The position numbers and the translations under genes are program-made. Shown here piece by piece: positions 9,771 through 24,871 of a DNA stretch of 64,000 nucleotides; the first letter of the stretch is position 1, and the number at the start of each line of letters is the position of its first letter. The notes beneath the pieces were generated by a model, which saw only the letters and a list, made by a program, of their open reading frames with translations, did no database searches and had not been told where the DNA came from. Source of the DNA: Balanoglossus misakiensis (Eukaryota > Hemichordata); NCBI GenBank assembly GCA_040954595.2, contig CM082589.2:10416001-10480000 (forward strand), read 5' to 3'.

Positions 9771-10712
9771 TCAAAGCGATCTGGAGCAGATAAGATAGGA
9801 TGATTTTCTCCCGGCCTCCAGCATCTGCCAACTCCTGTCTGTCACCTAATAATCTGACAAGTCATAATAAGGAGATTTTTCTTATTTGTGGTTTAAATAA
9901 TACTGTACTTTTGGTAGGAGTTTTTGATACAGTGTGATGGAAAAGAGGAATCAGTGTTAATTTCTTTAGATGATTGTTGATTTTGTGACATTCAGGTTTT
10001 TTTCACTATTAAACATGTCACTTGATATGCTTATTTTTTTCATGAAAAATTTAAAACAAAACTTTAAAATTACATTAGAATTTAATGAATTTTGAATTAT
10101 GGTTATCTCTTACATTATTACTACTTTTATAAATATTTACATCATAATGTGTCAATTCTTTTTATCTGAATTAATTAGACTGGAAGCAACCACGGAAATT
10201 TTAGAACTATCCGTCGATCTACAGAGTATAGTGGAAAACGTTCATATGCGCATAGGCCTATCAATGTGTTCTGCGCATCACAAAAGATTTTTGTAAACAA
10301 ACGAGGATGTGTTTGGAAGCAACCATGGAAATTTTAGAACTATCCGTCGATCTACGGAGTCTAGTGGAAAACTTTCCAATGCGCATAGGCCTATCTATGT
10401 GTTCTGCGCATCACAACAGAATTTTGTAAACAAACGAGGATGTGTTTGGAAGCAACCATGGAAATTTTAGAACTATCCGTCGATATACAGAGTCTAGTGG
10501 AAAACGTTCATATGCGCATAGGCCTATCTATGTGTTCTGCGCATCACAACAGATTTTTGTAAACAAACGAGGATGTGTTTGGAAGCAACCATGGAAATTT
10601 TAGAACTATCCGTCGATCTACGGAGTCTAGTGGAAAACTTTCCAATGCGCATAGGCCTATCTATGTGTTCTGCGCATCACAACAGAATTTTGTAAACAAA
10701 CGAGGATGTGTT

Positions 10713-13086
10713 TGGAAGCAACCATGGAAATTTTAGAACTATCCGTCGATATACAGAGTCTAGTGGAAAACGTTCTTATGCGCATAGGCCTCTCTATGTG
10801 TTCTGCGCATCACAACAGAATTTTGTAAACACACGATGCTTTGTTTGGAAGCAACCATGGAAATTTTAGAACTATCCGTCGATCTACGGAGTCTAGTGGA
10901 AAAATTTCTTATGCGCATAGGCATATGTATGTGTTCTACGCATCACAACATAATTCTGTAAATAAACGAGGCTGTTTGGAAACAACCATGGACATTTTAC
11001 AACTGTCCGTCGATCTACAGAGTCTGGTGGAAAAGTTTCTTATGCGCATAGGCCTATTACGTGTTCTGCGCCTCACAACAGAATTCGGTAAATAAACGAG
11101 GCTGTTTGGAAGCAACCATGGAAATTTTAGAACTATCCGTCGATCTACGGAGTCTAGTGGAAAACTTTCCAATGCGCATAGGCCTATCTATGTGTTCTGC
11201 GCATCACAACAGAATTTTGTAAACAAACGAGGATGTGTTTGGAAGCAACCATGGAAATTTTAGAACTATCCGTCGATCTACGGAGTCTAGTGGAAACATT
11301 TCCAATGCGCATAGGCCTATCTATGTGTTCTGCGCATCACAACAGAATTTTGTAAACAAACGAGGATGTGTTTGGAAGCAACCATGGAAATTTTAGAACT
11401 ATCCGTCGATATACAGAGTCTAGTGGAAAACGTTCTTATGCGCATAGGCCTCTCTATGTGTTCTGCGCATCACAACAGAATTTTGTAAACAAACGATGCT
11501 TTGTTTGGAAGCAACCATGGAAATTTTAGAACTATCCGTCGATCTACGGAGTCTAGTGGAAAAATTTCTTATGCGCATAGGCATATGTATGTGTTCTACG
11601 CATCACAACATAATTCGGTAAATAAACGAGGCTGTTTGGAAACAACCATGGAAATTTTACAACTGTCCGTCGATCTACAGAGTCTGGTGGAAAAGTTTCT
11701 TATGCGCATAGGCCTATTACGTGTTCTGCGCCTCACAACAGAATTCGGTAAATAAACGAGGCTGTTTGGAAGCAACCATGGAAATTTTAGAACTATCCGT
11801 CGATCTACAGAGTCTAGTGGAAAACGTTCTTATGCGCATAGGCCTATCTATGTATTATGCGCATCACAACAGAATTTTGTAAACAAACGAGGATGTGTTT
11901 GGAAGCAACCATGGAAATTTTAGAACTATCCGTCGATATACAGAGTCTAGTGGAAAACGTTCTTATGCGCATAGGCCTCTCTATGTGTTCTGCGCATCAC
12001 AACAGAATTTTGTAAACAAACGATGCTTTGTTTGGAAGCAACCATGGAAATTTTAGAACTATCCGTCGATCTACGGAGTCTAGTGGAAAAATTTCTTATG
12101 CGCATAGGCATATGTATGTGTTCTACGCATCACAACATAATTCTGTAAATAAACGAGGCTGTTTGGAAACAACCATGGACATTTTACAACTGTCCGTCGA
12201 TCTACAGAGTCTGGTGGAAAAGTTTCTTATGCGCATAGGCCTATTACGTGTTCTGCGCCTCACAACAGAATTCGGTAAATAAACGAGGCTGTTTGGAAGC
12301 AACCATGGAAATTTTAGAACTATCCGTCGATCTACGGAGTCTAGTGGAAAACTTTCCAATGCGCATAGGCCTATCTATGTGTTCTGCGCATCACAACAGA
12401 ATTTTGTAAACAAACGAGGATGTGTTTGGAAGCAACCATGGAAATTTTAGAACTATCCGTCGATCTACGGAGTCTAGTGGAAACATTTCCAATGCGCATA
12501 GGCCTATCTATGTGTTCTGCGCATCACAACAGAATTTTGTAAACAAACGAGGATGTGTTTGGAAGCAACCATGGAAATTTTAGAACTATCCGTCGATATA
12601 CAGAGTCTAGTGGAAAACGTTCTTATGCGCATAGGCCTCTCTATGTGTTCTGCGCATCACAACAGAATTTTGTAAACAAACGATGCTTTGTTTGGAAGCA
12701 ACCATGGAAATTTTAGAACTATCCGTCGATCTACGGAGTCTAGTGGAAAAATTTCTTATGCGCATAGGCATATGTATGTGTTCTACGCATCACAACATAA
12801 TTCGGTAAATAAACGAGGCTGTTTGGAAACAACCATGGAAATTTTACAACTGTCCGTCGATCTACAGAGTCTGGTGGAAAAGTTTCTTATGCGCATAGGC
12901 CTATTACGTGTTCTGCGCCTCACAACAGAATTCGGTAAATAAACGAGGCTGTTTGGAAGCAACCATGGAAATTTTAGAACTATCCGTCGATCTACAGAGT
13001 CTAGTGGAAAACGTTCTTATGCGCATAGGCCTATCTATGTATTATGCGCATCACAACAGAATTTTGTAAACAAACGAGGATGTGTT
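10713..13086 (+). repeat. Higher-order repeat, 1187 bp (9 monomers), two full copies
   Basis: Copy 1 covers 10713-11899 and copy 2 covers 11900-13086; a partial third copy begins at 13087. Private variants recur at the 1187-bp offset. ATAATTCTGTAAAT versus ATAATTCGGTAAAT alternates at about 10950/12137 and 11610/12797. The GGAAACATTTCCAATG monomer appears at about 11292 and 12479. Confidence 0.85.
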
Positions 13087-14634
13087 TGGAAGCAACCATG
13101 GAAATTTTAGAACTATCCGTCGATATACAGAGTCTAGTGGAAAACGTTCTTATGCGCATAGGCCTCTCTATGTGTTCTGCGCATCACAACAGAATTTTGT
13201 AAACAAACGATGCTTTGTTTGGAAGCAACCATGGAAATTTTAGAACTATCCGTCGATCTACGGAGTCTAGTGGAAAAATTTCTTATGCGCATAGGCATAT
13301 GTATGTGTTCTACGCATCACAACAGAATTCGGTAAATAAACGAGGCTGTTTGGAAACAACCATGGAAATTTTACAACTATCCGTCGATCTACAGAGTCTG
13401 GTGGAAAAGTTTCTGATGCGCATAGGCCTATTACGTGTTCTGCGCCTCACAACAGAATTCGGTAAATAAACGAGGCTGTTTGGAAGCAACCATGGAAATT
13501 TTAGAACTATCCGTCGATCTACAGAGTCTAGTGGAAAACGTTCTTATGCGCATAGGCCTATCTAAATAAACGAGGCTGTATTTGGAAGCAACAAAGTAAA
13601 TTTTACAACTATACGTCGATCTACGGAGTCTAGTGGAAAAATTTCTTATGCGCATAGGCATATGTATGTGTTCTGCGTCTCACAACAGAATTCGGTAAAT
13701 AAACGAGGCTGTTTGGAAGCAACCATGGAAATTTTAGAACTATCCGTCGATCTACGGAGTATAGTGGAAAACGTTCATATGCACATAGGCCTATCTATGT
13801 GTTCTGCGCATCACAACAGATTTTTGTAAACAAACGAGGATGTGTTTGGAAGCAACCATGGAAATTTTAGAACTATCCGTCCATCTACGGAGTCTAGTGG
13901 AAAACTTTCCGATGCGCATAGGCCTATCTATGTGTTCTGCGCATCACAACAGAATTTTGTAAACAAACGAGGATGTGTTTGGAAGCAACCATGGAAATTT
14001 TAGAACTATCCGTCGATCTACAGAGTCTAGTGGAAAACGTTCTTATGCGCATAGGCCTCTCTATTTGTTCTGCGCATCACAACAGAATTTTGTATACAAA
14101 CGATGCTTTGTTTGGAAGCAACCATGGAAATTTTAGAACTATCCGTCGATCTACGGAGTCTAGTGGAAAAATTTCTTATGCGCATAGGCATATGTATGTG
14201 TTCTACGCATCACAACAGAATTCGGTATATAAACGAGGCTGTTTGGAAACAACCATGGAAATTTTACAACTGTCTGTCGATCTACAGAGTCTGGTGGAAA
14301 AGTTTCTTATGCGCATAGGCCTATTACGTGTTCTGCGCCTCACAAGAGAATTCGGTAAATAAACGAGGCTGTTTGGAAGCAACCATGGAAATTTTAGAAC
14401 TATCCGTCGATCTACAGAGTCTAGTGGAAAACGTTCTTATGCGCATAGGACTATCTATGTATTATGCGCATCACAACAGAATTTTGTAAACAAACGAGGA
14501 TGTGTTTGGAAGCAACCATGGAAATTTTAGAACTATCCGTCGATATACAGAGTCTAGTGGAAAACGTTCATATGCGCATAGGCCTCTCTATATGTTCTGC
14601 GCATCACAACAGAATTTTGTAAACAAACGATGCT

Positions 14635-17600
14635 TTGTTTGGAAGCAACCATGGAAATTTTAGAACTATCCGTCGATCTACGGAGTCTAGTGGAAAAATT
14701 TCTTATGCGCATAGGCATATGTATGTGTTCTACGCATCACAACAGAATTCGGTAAATAAACGAGGCTGTTTGGAAACAACCATGGAAATTTTACAACTAT
14801 CCGTCGATCTACAGAGTCTGGTGGAAAAGTCTCTTATGCGCATAGGCCTATTACGTGTTCTGCGCCTCACAACAGAATTCGGTAAATAAACGAGGCTGTT
14901 TGGAAGCAACCATGGAAATTTTAGAACTATCCGTCGATCTACAGAGTATAGTGAAAAACGTTCTTATGCGCATAGGCCTATCTATGTATTATGCGCATCA
15001 CAACAGAAATCGCTAAATAAACGAGGCTGTATTTGGAAGCAACCATGTAAATTTTACAACTATCCGTCGATCTACGGAGTCTAGTGGAAAAATTTCTTAT
15101 GCGCATAGGCATATGTATGTGTTCTGCGTCTCACAACAGAATTCTGTAAATAAACGAGGCTGTTTGGAAGCAACCATGGAAATTTTAGAACTATCCGTCG
15201 ATCTACAGAGTATAGTGGAAAACGTTCATATGCGCATAGGCCTATCTATGTGTTCTGCGCATCACAACAGAATTTTGTAAACAAACGATGCTTTGTTTGG
15301 AAGCAACCATGGAAATTTTAGAACTATCCGTCGATCTACGGAGTCTAGTGGTAAAATTTCTTATGCGCATAGGCATATGTATGTATTCTACGCATCACAA
15401 CAGAATTCGGTAAATAAACGAGGCTGTTTGGAAGCAACCATGGAAATTTTAGAACTATCCGTCGATCTACAGAGTCTACTGGAAAACGTTCTTATGCGCA
15501 TAGGCCTATCTATGTATTATGCGCATCACAACATAATTTTGTAAACAAACGAGGATGTGCTTGGAAGCAACCATGGAAATTTTAGAACTATCCGTCGATA
15601 TACAGAGTCCAGTGGAAAACGTTCTTATGCGCATAGGCCTCTCTATTTGTTCTGCGCATCACAACAGAATTTTGTATACAAACGATGCTTTGTTTGGAAG
15701 TAACCATGGAAATTTTAGAACTATCCGTCGATCTACGGAGTCTAGTGGAAAAATTTCTTATGCGCATAGGCATATGTATGTGTTCTACGCATCACAACAG
15801 AATTCGGTAAATAAACGAGGCTGTTTGGAAACAACCATGGAAATTTTACAACTGTCTGTCGATCTACCGAGTCTGGTGGAAAAGTTTCTTATGCGCATAG
15901 GCCTATTACGTGTTCTGCGCCTCACAAGAGAATTCGGTAAATAAACGAGGCTGTTTGGAAGCAACCATGGAAATTTTAGAACTATCCGTCGATCTACAGA
16001 GTCTAGTGGAAAACGTTCTTATGCGCATAGGCCTATCTATGTATTATGCGCATCACAACAGAATTTTGTAAACAAACGAGGATGTGTTTGGAAGCAACCA
16101 TGGAAATTTTAGAACTATCCGTCGATATACAGAGTCTAGTGGAAAACGTTCATATGCGCATAGGCCTCTCTATGTGTTCTGCGCATCACAACAGAATTTT
16201 GTAAACAAACGATGCTTTGTTTGGAAGCAACCATGGAAATTTTAGAACTATCCGTCGATCTACGGAGTCTAGTGGAAAAATTTCTTATGCGCATAGGCAT
16301 ATGTATGTGTTCTACGCATCACAACAGAATTCGGTAAATAAACGAGGCTGTTTGGAAACAACCATGGAAATTTTACAACTATCCGTCGATCTACAGAGTC
16401 TGGTGGAAAAGTCTCTTATGCGCATAGGCCTATTACGTGTTCTGCGCCTCACAACAGAATTCGGTAAATAAAAGAGGCTGTTTGGAAGCAACCATGGAAA
16501 TTTTAGAACTATCCGTCGATCTACAGAGTCTAGTGAAAAACGTTCTTATGCGCATAGGCCTATCTATGTATTATGCGCATCACAACAGAAATCGCTAAAT
16601 AAACGAGGCTGTATTTGGAAGCAACCATGTAAATTTTACAACTATCCGTCGATCTACGGAGTCTAGTGGAAAAATTTCTTATGCGCATAGGCATATGTAT
16701 GTGTTCTGCGTCTCACAACAGAATTCTGTAAATAAACGAGGCTGTTTGGAAGCAACCATGGAAATTTTAGAACTATCCGTCGATCTACAGAGTATAGTGG
16801 AAAACGTCCATATGCGCATAGGCCTATCTATGTGTTCTGCGCATCACAACAGAATTTTGTAAACAAACGATGCTTTGTTTGGAAGCAACCATGGAAATTT
16901 TAGAACTATCCGTCGATCTACGGAGTCTAGTGGTAAAATTTCTTATGCGCATAGGCATATGTATGTATTCTACGCATCACAACAGAATTCGGTAAATAAA
17001 CGAGGCTGTTTGGAAGCAACCATGGAAATTTTAGAACTATCCGTCGATCTACAGAGTCTACTGGAAAACGTTCTTATGCGCATAGGCCTATCTATGTATT
17101 ATGCGCATCACAACATAATTTTGTAAACAAACGAGGATGTGTTTGGAAGCAACCATGGAAATTTTAGAACTATCCGTCGATATACAGAGTCTAGTGGAAA
17201 ACTTTCTTATGCGCATAGGCCTCTCTATGTGTTCTGCGCATCACAACAGAATTTTGTAAACAAACGATGCTTTGTTTGGAAGCAACCATGGAAATTTTAG
17301 AACTATCCGTCGATCTACGGAGTCTAGTGGAAAAATTTCTTATGCGCAAAGGCATATGTATGTGTTCTACGCATCACAACAGAATTCGGTAAATAAACGA
17401 GGCTGTTTGGAAACAACCATGGAAATTTTACAACTATCCGTCGATCTACAGAGTCTGGTGGAAAAGTTTCTTTTGCGCATAGGCCTATTACGTGTTCTGC
17501 GCCTCACAACAGAATTCGGTAAATAAACGAGGCTGTTTGGAAGCAACCATGGAAATTTTAGAACTATCCGTCGATCTACAGAGTATAGTGAAAAACGTTC

Positions 17601-20600
17601 TTATGCGCATAGGCCTATCTATGTATTATGCGCATCACAACAGAAATCGCTAAATAAACGAGGCTGTATTTGGAAGCAACCATGTAAATTTTACAACTAT
17701 CCGTCGATCTACGGAGTCTAGTGGAAAAATTTCTTATGCGCATAGGCATATGTATGTGTTCTGCGTCTCACAACAGAATTCTGTAAATAAACGAGGCTGT
17801 TTGGAAGCAACCATGGAAATTTTAGAACTATCCGTCGATCTACAGAGTATAGTGGAAAACGTTCATATGCGCATAGGCCTATCTATGTGTTCTGCGCATC
17901 ACAACAGAATTTTGTAAACAAACGATGCTTTGTTTGGAAGCAACCATGGAAATTTTAGAACTATCCGTCGATCTACGGAGTCTAGTGGTAAAATTTCTTA
18001 TGCGCATAGGCATATGTATGTATTCTACGCATCACAACAGAATTCGGTAAATAAACGAGGCTGTTTGGAAGCAACCATGGAAATTTTAGAACTATCCGTC
18101 GATCTACAGAGTCTACTGGAAAACGTTCTTATGCGCATAGGCCTATCTATGTATTATGCGCATCACAACATAATTTTGTAAACAAACGAGGATGTGCTTG
18201 GAAGCAACCATGGAAATTTTAGAACTATCCGTCGATATACAGAGTCCAGTGGAAAACGTTCTTATGCGCATAGGCCTCTCTATTTGTTCTGCGCATCACA
18301 ACAGAATTTTGTATACAAACGATGCTTTGTTTGGAAGCAACCATGGAAATTTTAGAACTATCCGTCGATCTACGGAGTCTAGTGGAAAAATTTCTTATGC
18401 GCATAGGCATATGTATGTGTTCTACGCATCACAACAGAATTCGGTAAATAAACGAGGCTGTTTGGAAACAACCATGGAAATTTTACAACTGTCTGTCGAT
18501 CTACCGAGTCTGGTGGAAAAGTTTCTTATGCGCATAGGCCTATTACGTGTTCTGCGCCTCACAAGAGAATTCGGTAAATAAACGAGGCTGTTTGGAAGCA
18601 ACCATGGAAATTTTAGAACTATCCGTCGATCTACAGAGTCTAGTGGAAAACGTTCTTATGCGCATAGGCCTATCTATGTATTATGCGCATCACAACAGAA
18701 TTTTGTAAACAAACGAGGATGTGTTTGGAAGCAACCATGGAAATTTTAGAACTATCCGTCGATCTACAGAGTCTAGTGAAAAACGTTCTTATGCGCATAG
18801 GCCTATCTATGTATTATGCGCATCACAACAGAAATCGCTAAATAAACGAGGCTGTATTTGGAAGCAACCATGTAAATTTTACAACTATCCGTCGATCTAC
18901 GGAGTCTAGTGGAAAAATTTCTTATGCGCATAGGCATATGTATGTGTTCTGCGTCTCACAACAGAATTCTGTAAATAAACGAGGCTGTTTGGAAGCAACC
19001 ATGGAAATTTTAGAACTATCCGTCGATCTACAGAGTCTAGTGGAAAACGTTCTTATGCGCATAGGCCTATCTATGTATTATGCGCATCACAACAGAATTT
19101 TGTAAACAAACGAGGATGTGTTTGGAAGCAACCATGGAAATTTTAGAACTATCCGTCGATATACAGAGTCTAGTGGAAAACGTTCATATGCGCTTAGGCC
19201 TCTCTATGTGTTCTGCGCATCACAACAGAATTTTGTAAACAAACGATGCTTTGTTTGGAAGCAACCATGGAAATTTTAGAACTATCCGTCGATCTACGGA
19301 GTCTAGTGGAAAAATTTCTTATGCGCATAGGCATATGTATGTGTTCTACGCATCACAACAGAATTCGGTAAATAAACGAGGCTGTTTGGAAACAACCATG
19401 GAAATTTTACAACTATCCGTCGATCTACAGAGTCTGGTGGAAAAGTCTCTTATGCGCATAGGCCTATTACGTGTTCTGCGCCTCACAGCAGAATTCGGTA
19501 AATAAAAGAGGCTGTTTGGAAGCAACCATGGAAATTTTAGAACTATCCGTCGATCTACAGAGTCTAGTGAAAAACGTTCTTATGCGCATAGGCCTATCTA
19601 TGTATTATGCGCATCACAACAGAAATCGCTAAGTAAACGAGGCTGTATTTGGAAGCAACCATGTAAATTTTACAACTATCCGTCGATCTACGGAGTCTAG
19701 TGGAAAAATTTCTTATGCGCATAGGCATATGTATGTGTTCTACGTCTCACAACAGAATTCTGTAAATAAACGAGGCTGTTTGGAAGCAACCATGGAAATT
19801 TTAGAACTATCCGTCGATCTACAGAGTCTAGTGGAAAACGTTCTTATGCGCATAGGCCTATCTATGTATTATGCGCATCACAACAGAATTTTGTAAACAA
19901 ACGAGGATGTGTTTGGAAGCAACCATGGAAATTTTAGAACTATCCGTCGATATACAGAGTCTAGTGGAAAACGTTCATATGCGCATAGGCCTCTCTATGT
20001 GTTCTGCGCATCACAACAGAATTTTGTAAACAAACGATGCTTTGTTTGGAAGCAACCATGGAAATTTTAGAACTATCCGTCGATCTACGGAGTCTAGTGG
20101 AAAAATTTCTTATGCGCATAGGCATATGTATGTGTTCTACGCATCACAACAGAATTCGGTAAATAAACGAGGCTGTTTGGAAACAACCATGGAAATTTTA
20201 CAACTATCCGTCGATCTACAGAGTCTGGTGGAAAAGTCTCTTATGCGCATAGGCCTATTACGTGTTCTGCGCCTCACAACAGAATTCGGTAAATAAAAGA
20301 GGCTGTTTGGAAGCAACCATGGAAATTTTAGAACTATCCGTCGATCTACAGAGTCTAGTGAAAAACGTTCTTATGCGCATAGGCCTATCTATGTATTATG
20401 CGCATCACAACAGAAATCGCTAAATAAACGAGGCTGTATTTGGAAGCAACCATGTAAATTTTACAACTATCCGTCGATCTACGGAGTCTAGTGGAAAAAT
20501 TTCTTATGCACATAGGCATATGTATGTGTTCTGCGTCTCACAACAGAATTCTGTAAATAAACGAGGCTGTTTGGAAGCAACCATGGAAATTTTAGAACTA

Positions 20601-21350
20601 TCCGTCGATCTACAGAGTATAGTGGAAAACGTTCATATGCGCATAGGCCTATCTATGTGTTCTGCGCATCACAACAGAATTTTGTAAACAAACGATGCTT
20701 TGTTTGGAAGCAACCATGGAAATTTTAGAACTATCCGTCGATCTACGGAGTCTAGTGGTAAAATTTCTTATGCGCATAGGCATATGTATGTATTCTACGC
20801 ATCACAACAGAATTCGGTAAATAAACGAGGCTGTTTGGAAGCAACCATGGAAATTTTAGAACTATCCGTCGATCTACAGAGTCTACTGGAAAACGTTCTT
20901 ATGCGCATAGGCCTATCTATGTATTATGCGCATCACAACATAATTTTGTAAACAAACGAGGATGTGTTTGGAAGCAACCATGGAAATTTTAGAACTATCC
21001 GTCGATATACAGAGTCTAGTGGAAAACTTTCTTATGCGCATAGGCCTCTCTATGTGTTCTGCGCATCACAACAGAATTTTGTAAACAAACGATGCTTTGT
21101 TTGGAAGCAACCATGGAAATTTTAGAACTATCCGTCGATCTACGGAGTCTAGTGGAAAAATTTCTTATGCGCAAAGGCATATGTATGTGTTCTACGCATC
21201 ACAACAGAATTCGGTAAATAAACGAGGCTGTTTGGAAACAACCATGGAAATTTTACAACTATCCGTCGATCTACAGAGTCTGGTGGAAAAGTTTCTTTTG
21301 CGCATAGGCCTATTACGTGTTCTGCGCCTCACAACAGAATTCGGTAAATA
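14635..21350 (+). repeat. Nested higher-order repeats, offsets about 1582, 2637 and 3825 bp
   Basis: Marker monomers at 14635, 15293 and 16217, 16875 repeat at 1582 bp (12 monomers). Those at 15293 and 15555 recur at 17930 and 18192 (2637 bp, 20 monomers). Those at 16217, 16875 and 17272 recur at 20042, 20700 and 21097 (3825 bp, 29 monomers). The private variants GTGGTAAAATTT, CTACTGGAAAACG and TTTCTTTTGCGC track these copies. The overlapping offsets indicate successive unequal exchanges rather than one regular unit. Confidence 0.8.
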
Positions 21351-24300
21351 AACGAGGCTGTTTGGAAGCAACCATGGAAATTTTAGAACTATCCGTCGAT
21401 CTACAGAGTCTAGTCGAAAACGTTCTTATGCGCATAGGCCTATCTATGTATTATGCGCATCACAACAGAAACCGCTAAATAAACGAGGCTGTATTTGGAA
21501 GCAACCATGTAAATTTTACAACTATCCGTCGATCTACAGAGTCTGGTGGAAAACTTTCTTATGCGCATAGGCCTATTACGTGTTCTGCGCCTCACAACAG
21601 AATTCGGTAAATAAACGAGGCTGTTTGGAAGCAACCATGGAAATTTTAGAACTATCCGTCGATCTACAGAGTCTAGTCGAAAACGTTCTTATGCGCATAG
21701 GCCTATCTATGTATTATGCGCATCACAACAGAAACCGCTAAATAAACGAGGCTGTATTTGGAAGCAACCATGTAAATTTTACAACTATCCGTCGATCTAC
21801 AGAGTCTGGTGGAAAACTTTCTTATGCGCATAGGCCTATTACGTGTTCTGCGCCTAACAACAGAATTCGGTAAATAAACGAGGCTGTTTGGAAGCATCCA
21901 TGGAAATTTTAGAACTATCCGTCGATCTACAGAGTCTAATGGAAAAATGTCTTATGCGCATAGGCCTATCATGTGTTCTGCGCCTCACAACAGAATTCCG
22001 TAAATAAACGAGGCTGTTTGGAAGCAACCGTGGAAATTTTAGAACTATCTCTCGATCTACAGAGTATAGTGGAAAACTTTCATATGCGCATAGGCCTATC
22101 TATGTGTTATGCGCCTCACAACAGAATTCCGTAAATAAACGAGGCTGTTTGGAAGCAAACATGGAAATTTTAGAACTATCTGTCGATCTACAGAGTATAG
22201 TGGAAAACGTTCATATGCGCATAGGCCTATATATGTGTTATGCGCATCACAACAGAATTTTGTAAACAAACGAAGCGGAGTTTGGAAGCAACCATGGAAA
22301 TTTTAGAACTATCTCTCGATCTACAGAGTATAGTGGAAAACGTTCATTTGCGCATAGGCCTATCTATGTGTTCTGCGCGTCACAACAGAATTTTGTAAAC
22401 AAACGATGCTTTGTTTGGAAGCAACCATGGAAATTTAAGAACTATCCATCGATCTACAGAGTCTATAGTGGAAAACTTTCTTATGCACATATGCCTATCT
22501 ATGTGTTCTGCGCCTCAAAACAGAATTCCGTAAATAAAAGAGGCTGTTTGGAAGCAAACATGGAAATTCAAGAACTATCTCTCGATCTACAGAGTATAGT
22601 GGAAAACGTTCATATGCGCATAGGCCTATCATGTGTTATGCACATCACAACAGAATTTTGTAAACAAACGAGGCTTTGTTTGGAAGCAACAATGGAAATT
22701 TTAGAACTATCTGTCGATCTACTGAGTATAGTGGAAAACTTTCTTATGCGCATAGGCCTCTCTATGTGTTCTGCGCATCACAACAGAATTTTGTAAACAA
22801 ACGATGCTTTGTTTGGAAGCAACCATGGAAATTTTAGAACTATCCGTCGATCTACGGAGTCTAGTGGAAAAATTTCTTATGCGCAAAGGCATATGTATGT
22901 GTTCTACGCATCACAACAGAATTCGGTAAATAAACGAGGCTGTTTGGAAACAACCATGGAAATTTTACAACTATCCGTCGATCTACAGAGTCTGGTGGAA
23001 AAGTTTCTTTTGCGCATAGGCCTATTACGTGTTCTGCGCCTCACAACAGAATTCGGTAAATAAACGAGGCTGTTTGGAAGCAACCATGGAAATTTTAGAA
23101 CTATCCGTCGATCTACAGAGTCTAGTCGAAAACGTTCTTATGCGCATAGGCCTATCTATGTATTATGCGCATCACAACAGAAACCGCTAAATAAACGAGG
23201 CTGTATTTGGAAGCAACCATGTAAATTTTACAACTATCCGTCGATCTACAGAGTCTGGTGGAAAACTTTCTTATGCGCATAGGCCTATTACGTGTTCTGC
23301 GCCTCACAACAGAATTCGGTAAATAAACGAGGCTGTTTGGAAGCAACCATGGAAATTTTAGAACTATCCGTCGATCTACAGAGTCTAGTCGAAAACGTTC
23401 TTATGCGCATAGGCCTATCTATGTATTATGCGCATCACAACAGAAACCGCTAAATAAACGAGGCTGTATTTGGAAGCAACCATGTAAATTTTACAACTAT
23501 CCGTCGATCTACAGAGTCTGGTGGAAAACTTTCTTATGCGCATAGGCCTATTACGTGTTCTGCGCCTAACAACAGAATTCGGTAAATAAACGAGGCTGTT
23601 TGGAAGCATCCATGGAAATTTTAGAACTATCCGTCGATCTACAGAGTCTAATGGAAAAATGTCTTATGCGCATAGGCCTATCATGTGTTCTGCGCCTCAC
23701 AACAGAATTCCGTAAATAAACGAGGCTGTTTGGAAGCAACCGTGGAAATTTTAGAACTATCTCTCGATCTACAGAGTATAGTGGAAAACTTTCATATGCG
23801 CATAGGCCTATCTATGTGTTATGCGCCTCACAACAGAATTCCGTAAATAAACGAGGCTGTTTGGAAGCAAACATGGAAATTTTAGAACTATCTGTCGATC
23901 TACAGAGTATAGTGGAAAACGTTCATATGCGCATAGGCCTATATATGTGTTATGCGCATCACAACAGAATTTTGTAAACAAACGAAGCGGAGTTTGGAAG
24001 CAACCATGGAAATTTTAGAACTATCTCTCGATCTACAGAGTATAGTGGAAAACGTTCATTTGCGCATAGGCATATCTATGTGTTCTGCGCGTCACAACAG
24101 AATTTTGTAAACAAACGATGCTTTGTTTGGAAGCAACCATGGAAATTTAAGAACTATCCATCGATCTACAGAGTCTATAGTGGAAAACTTTCTTATGCAC
24201 ATATGCCTATCTATGTGTTCTGCGCCTCAAAACAGAATTCCGTAAATAAAAGAGGCTGTTTGGAAGCAAACATGGAAATTCAAGAACTATCTCTCGATCT

Positions 24301-24425
24301 ACAGAGTATAGTGGAAAACGTTCATATGCGCATAGGCCTATCATGTGTTATGCACATCACAACAGAATTTTGTAAACAAACGAGGCTTTGTTTGGAAGCA
24401 ACAATGGAAATTTTAGAACTATCCG
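21097..24425 (+). repeat. Higher-order repeat, 1712 bp (13 monomers), two copies
   Basis: Copy 1 starts at 21097 and copy 2 at 22809. The internal markers GCGCAAAGGCATATG, CTAGTCGAAAACG and AAACGAAGCGGAGTTTGG, and a monomer with GGAAATTTAAGAAC, recur at the same offset. Divergence sets in near 24420, where a 792-bp (6-monomer) repeat takes over (markers 24080 and 24872). Confidence 0.85.
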
Positions 24426-24871
24426 TCGATCTACAGAGTCTAATGGAAAAATGTCTTATGCGCATAGGCCTATCATGTGTTCTGCGCCTCACAACAGAAT
24501 TCCGTAAATAAACGAGGCTGTTTGGAAGCAACCGTGGAAATTTTAGAACTATCTCTCGATCTACAGAGTATAGTGGAAAACTTTCATATGCGCATAGGCC
24601 TATCTATGTGTTATGCGCCTCACAACAGAATTCCGTAAATAAACGAGGCTGTTTGGAAGCAAACATGGAAATTTTAGAACTATCTGTCGATCTACAGAGT
24701 ATAGTGGAAAACGTTCATATGCGCATAGGCCTATATATGTGTTATGCGCATCACAACAGAATTTTGTAAACAAACGAAGCGGAGTTTGGAAGCAACCATG
24801 GAAATTTTAGAACTATCTCTCGATCTACAGAGTATAGTGGAAAACGTTCATTTGCGCATAGGCATATCTAT

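Larger units (their letters stand above)
8381..10180. other. AT-rich non-coding spacer before the satellite
   Basis: No supportable gene is seen on either strand. The stretch contains a two-copy 117-bp tandem repeat (9017-9243) and a pair of inverted 42-bp arms (9342-9382 and 9729-9770). The last 250 bp are strongly AT-rich and end sharply where the satellite begins at 10181. Confidence 0.6.
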
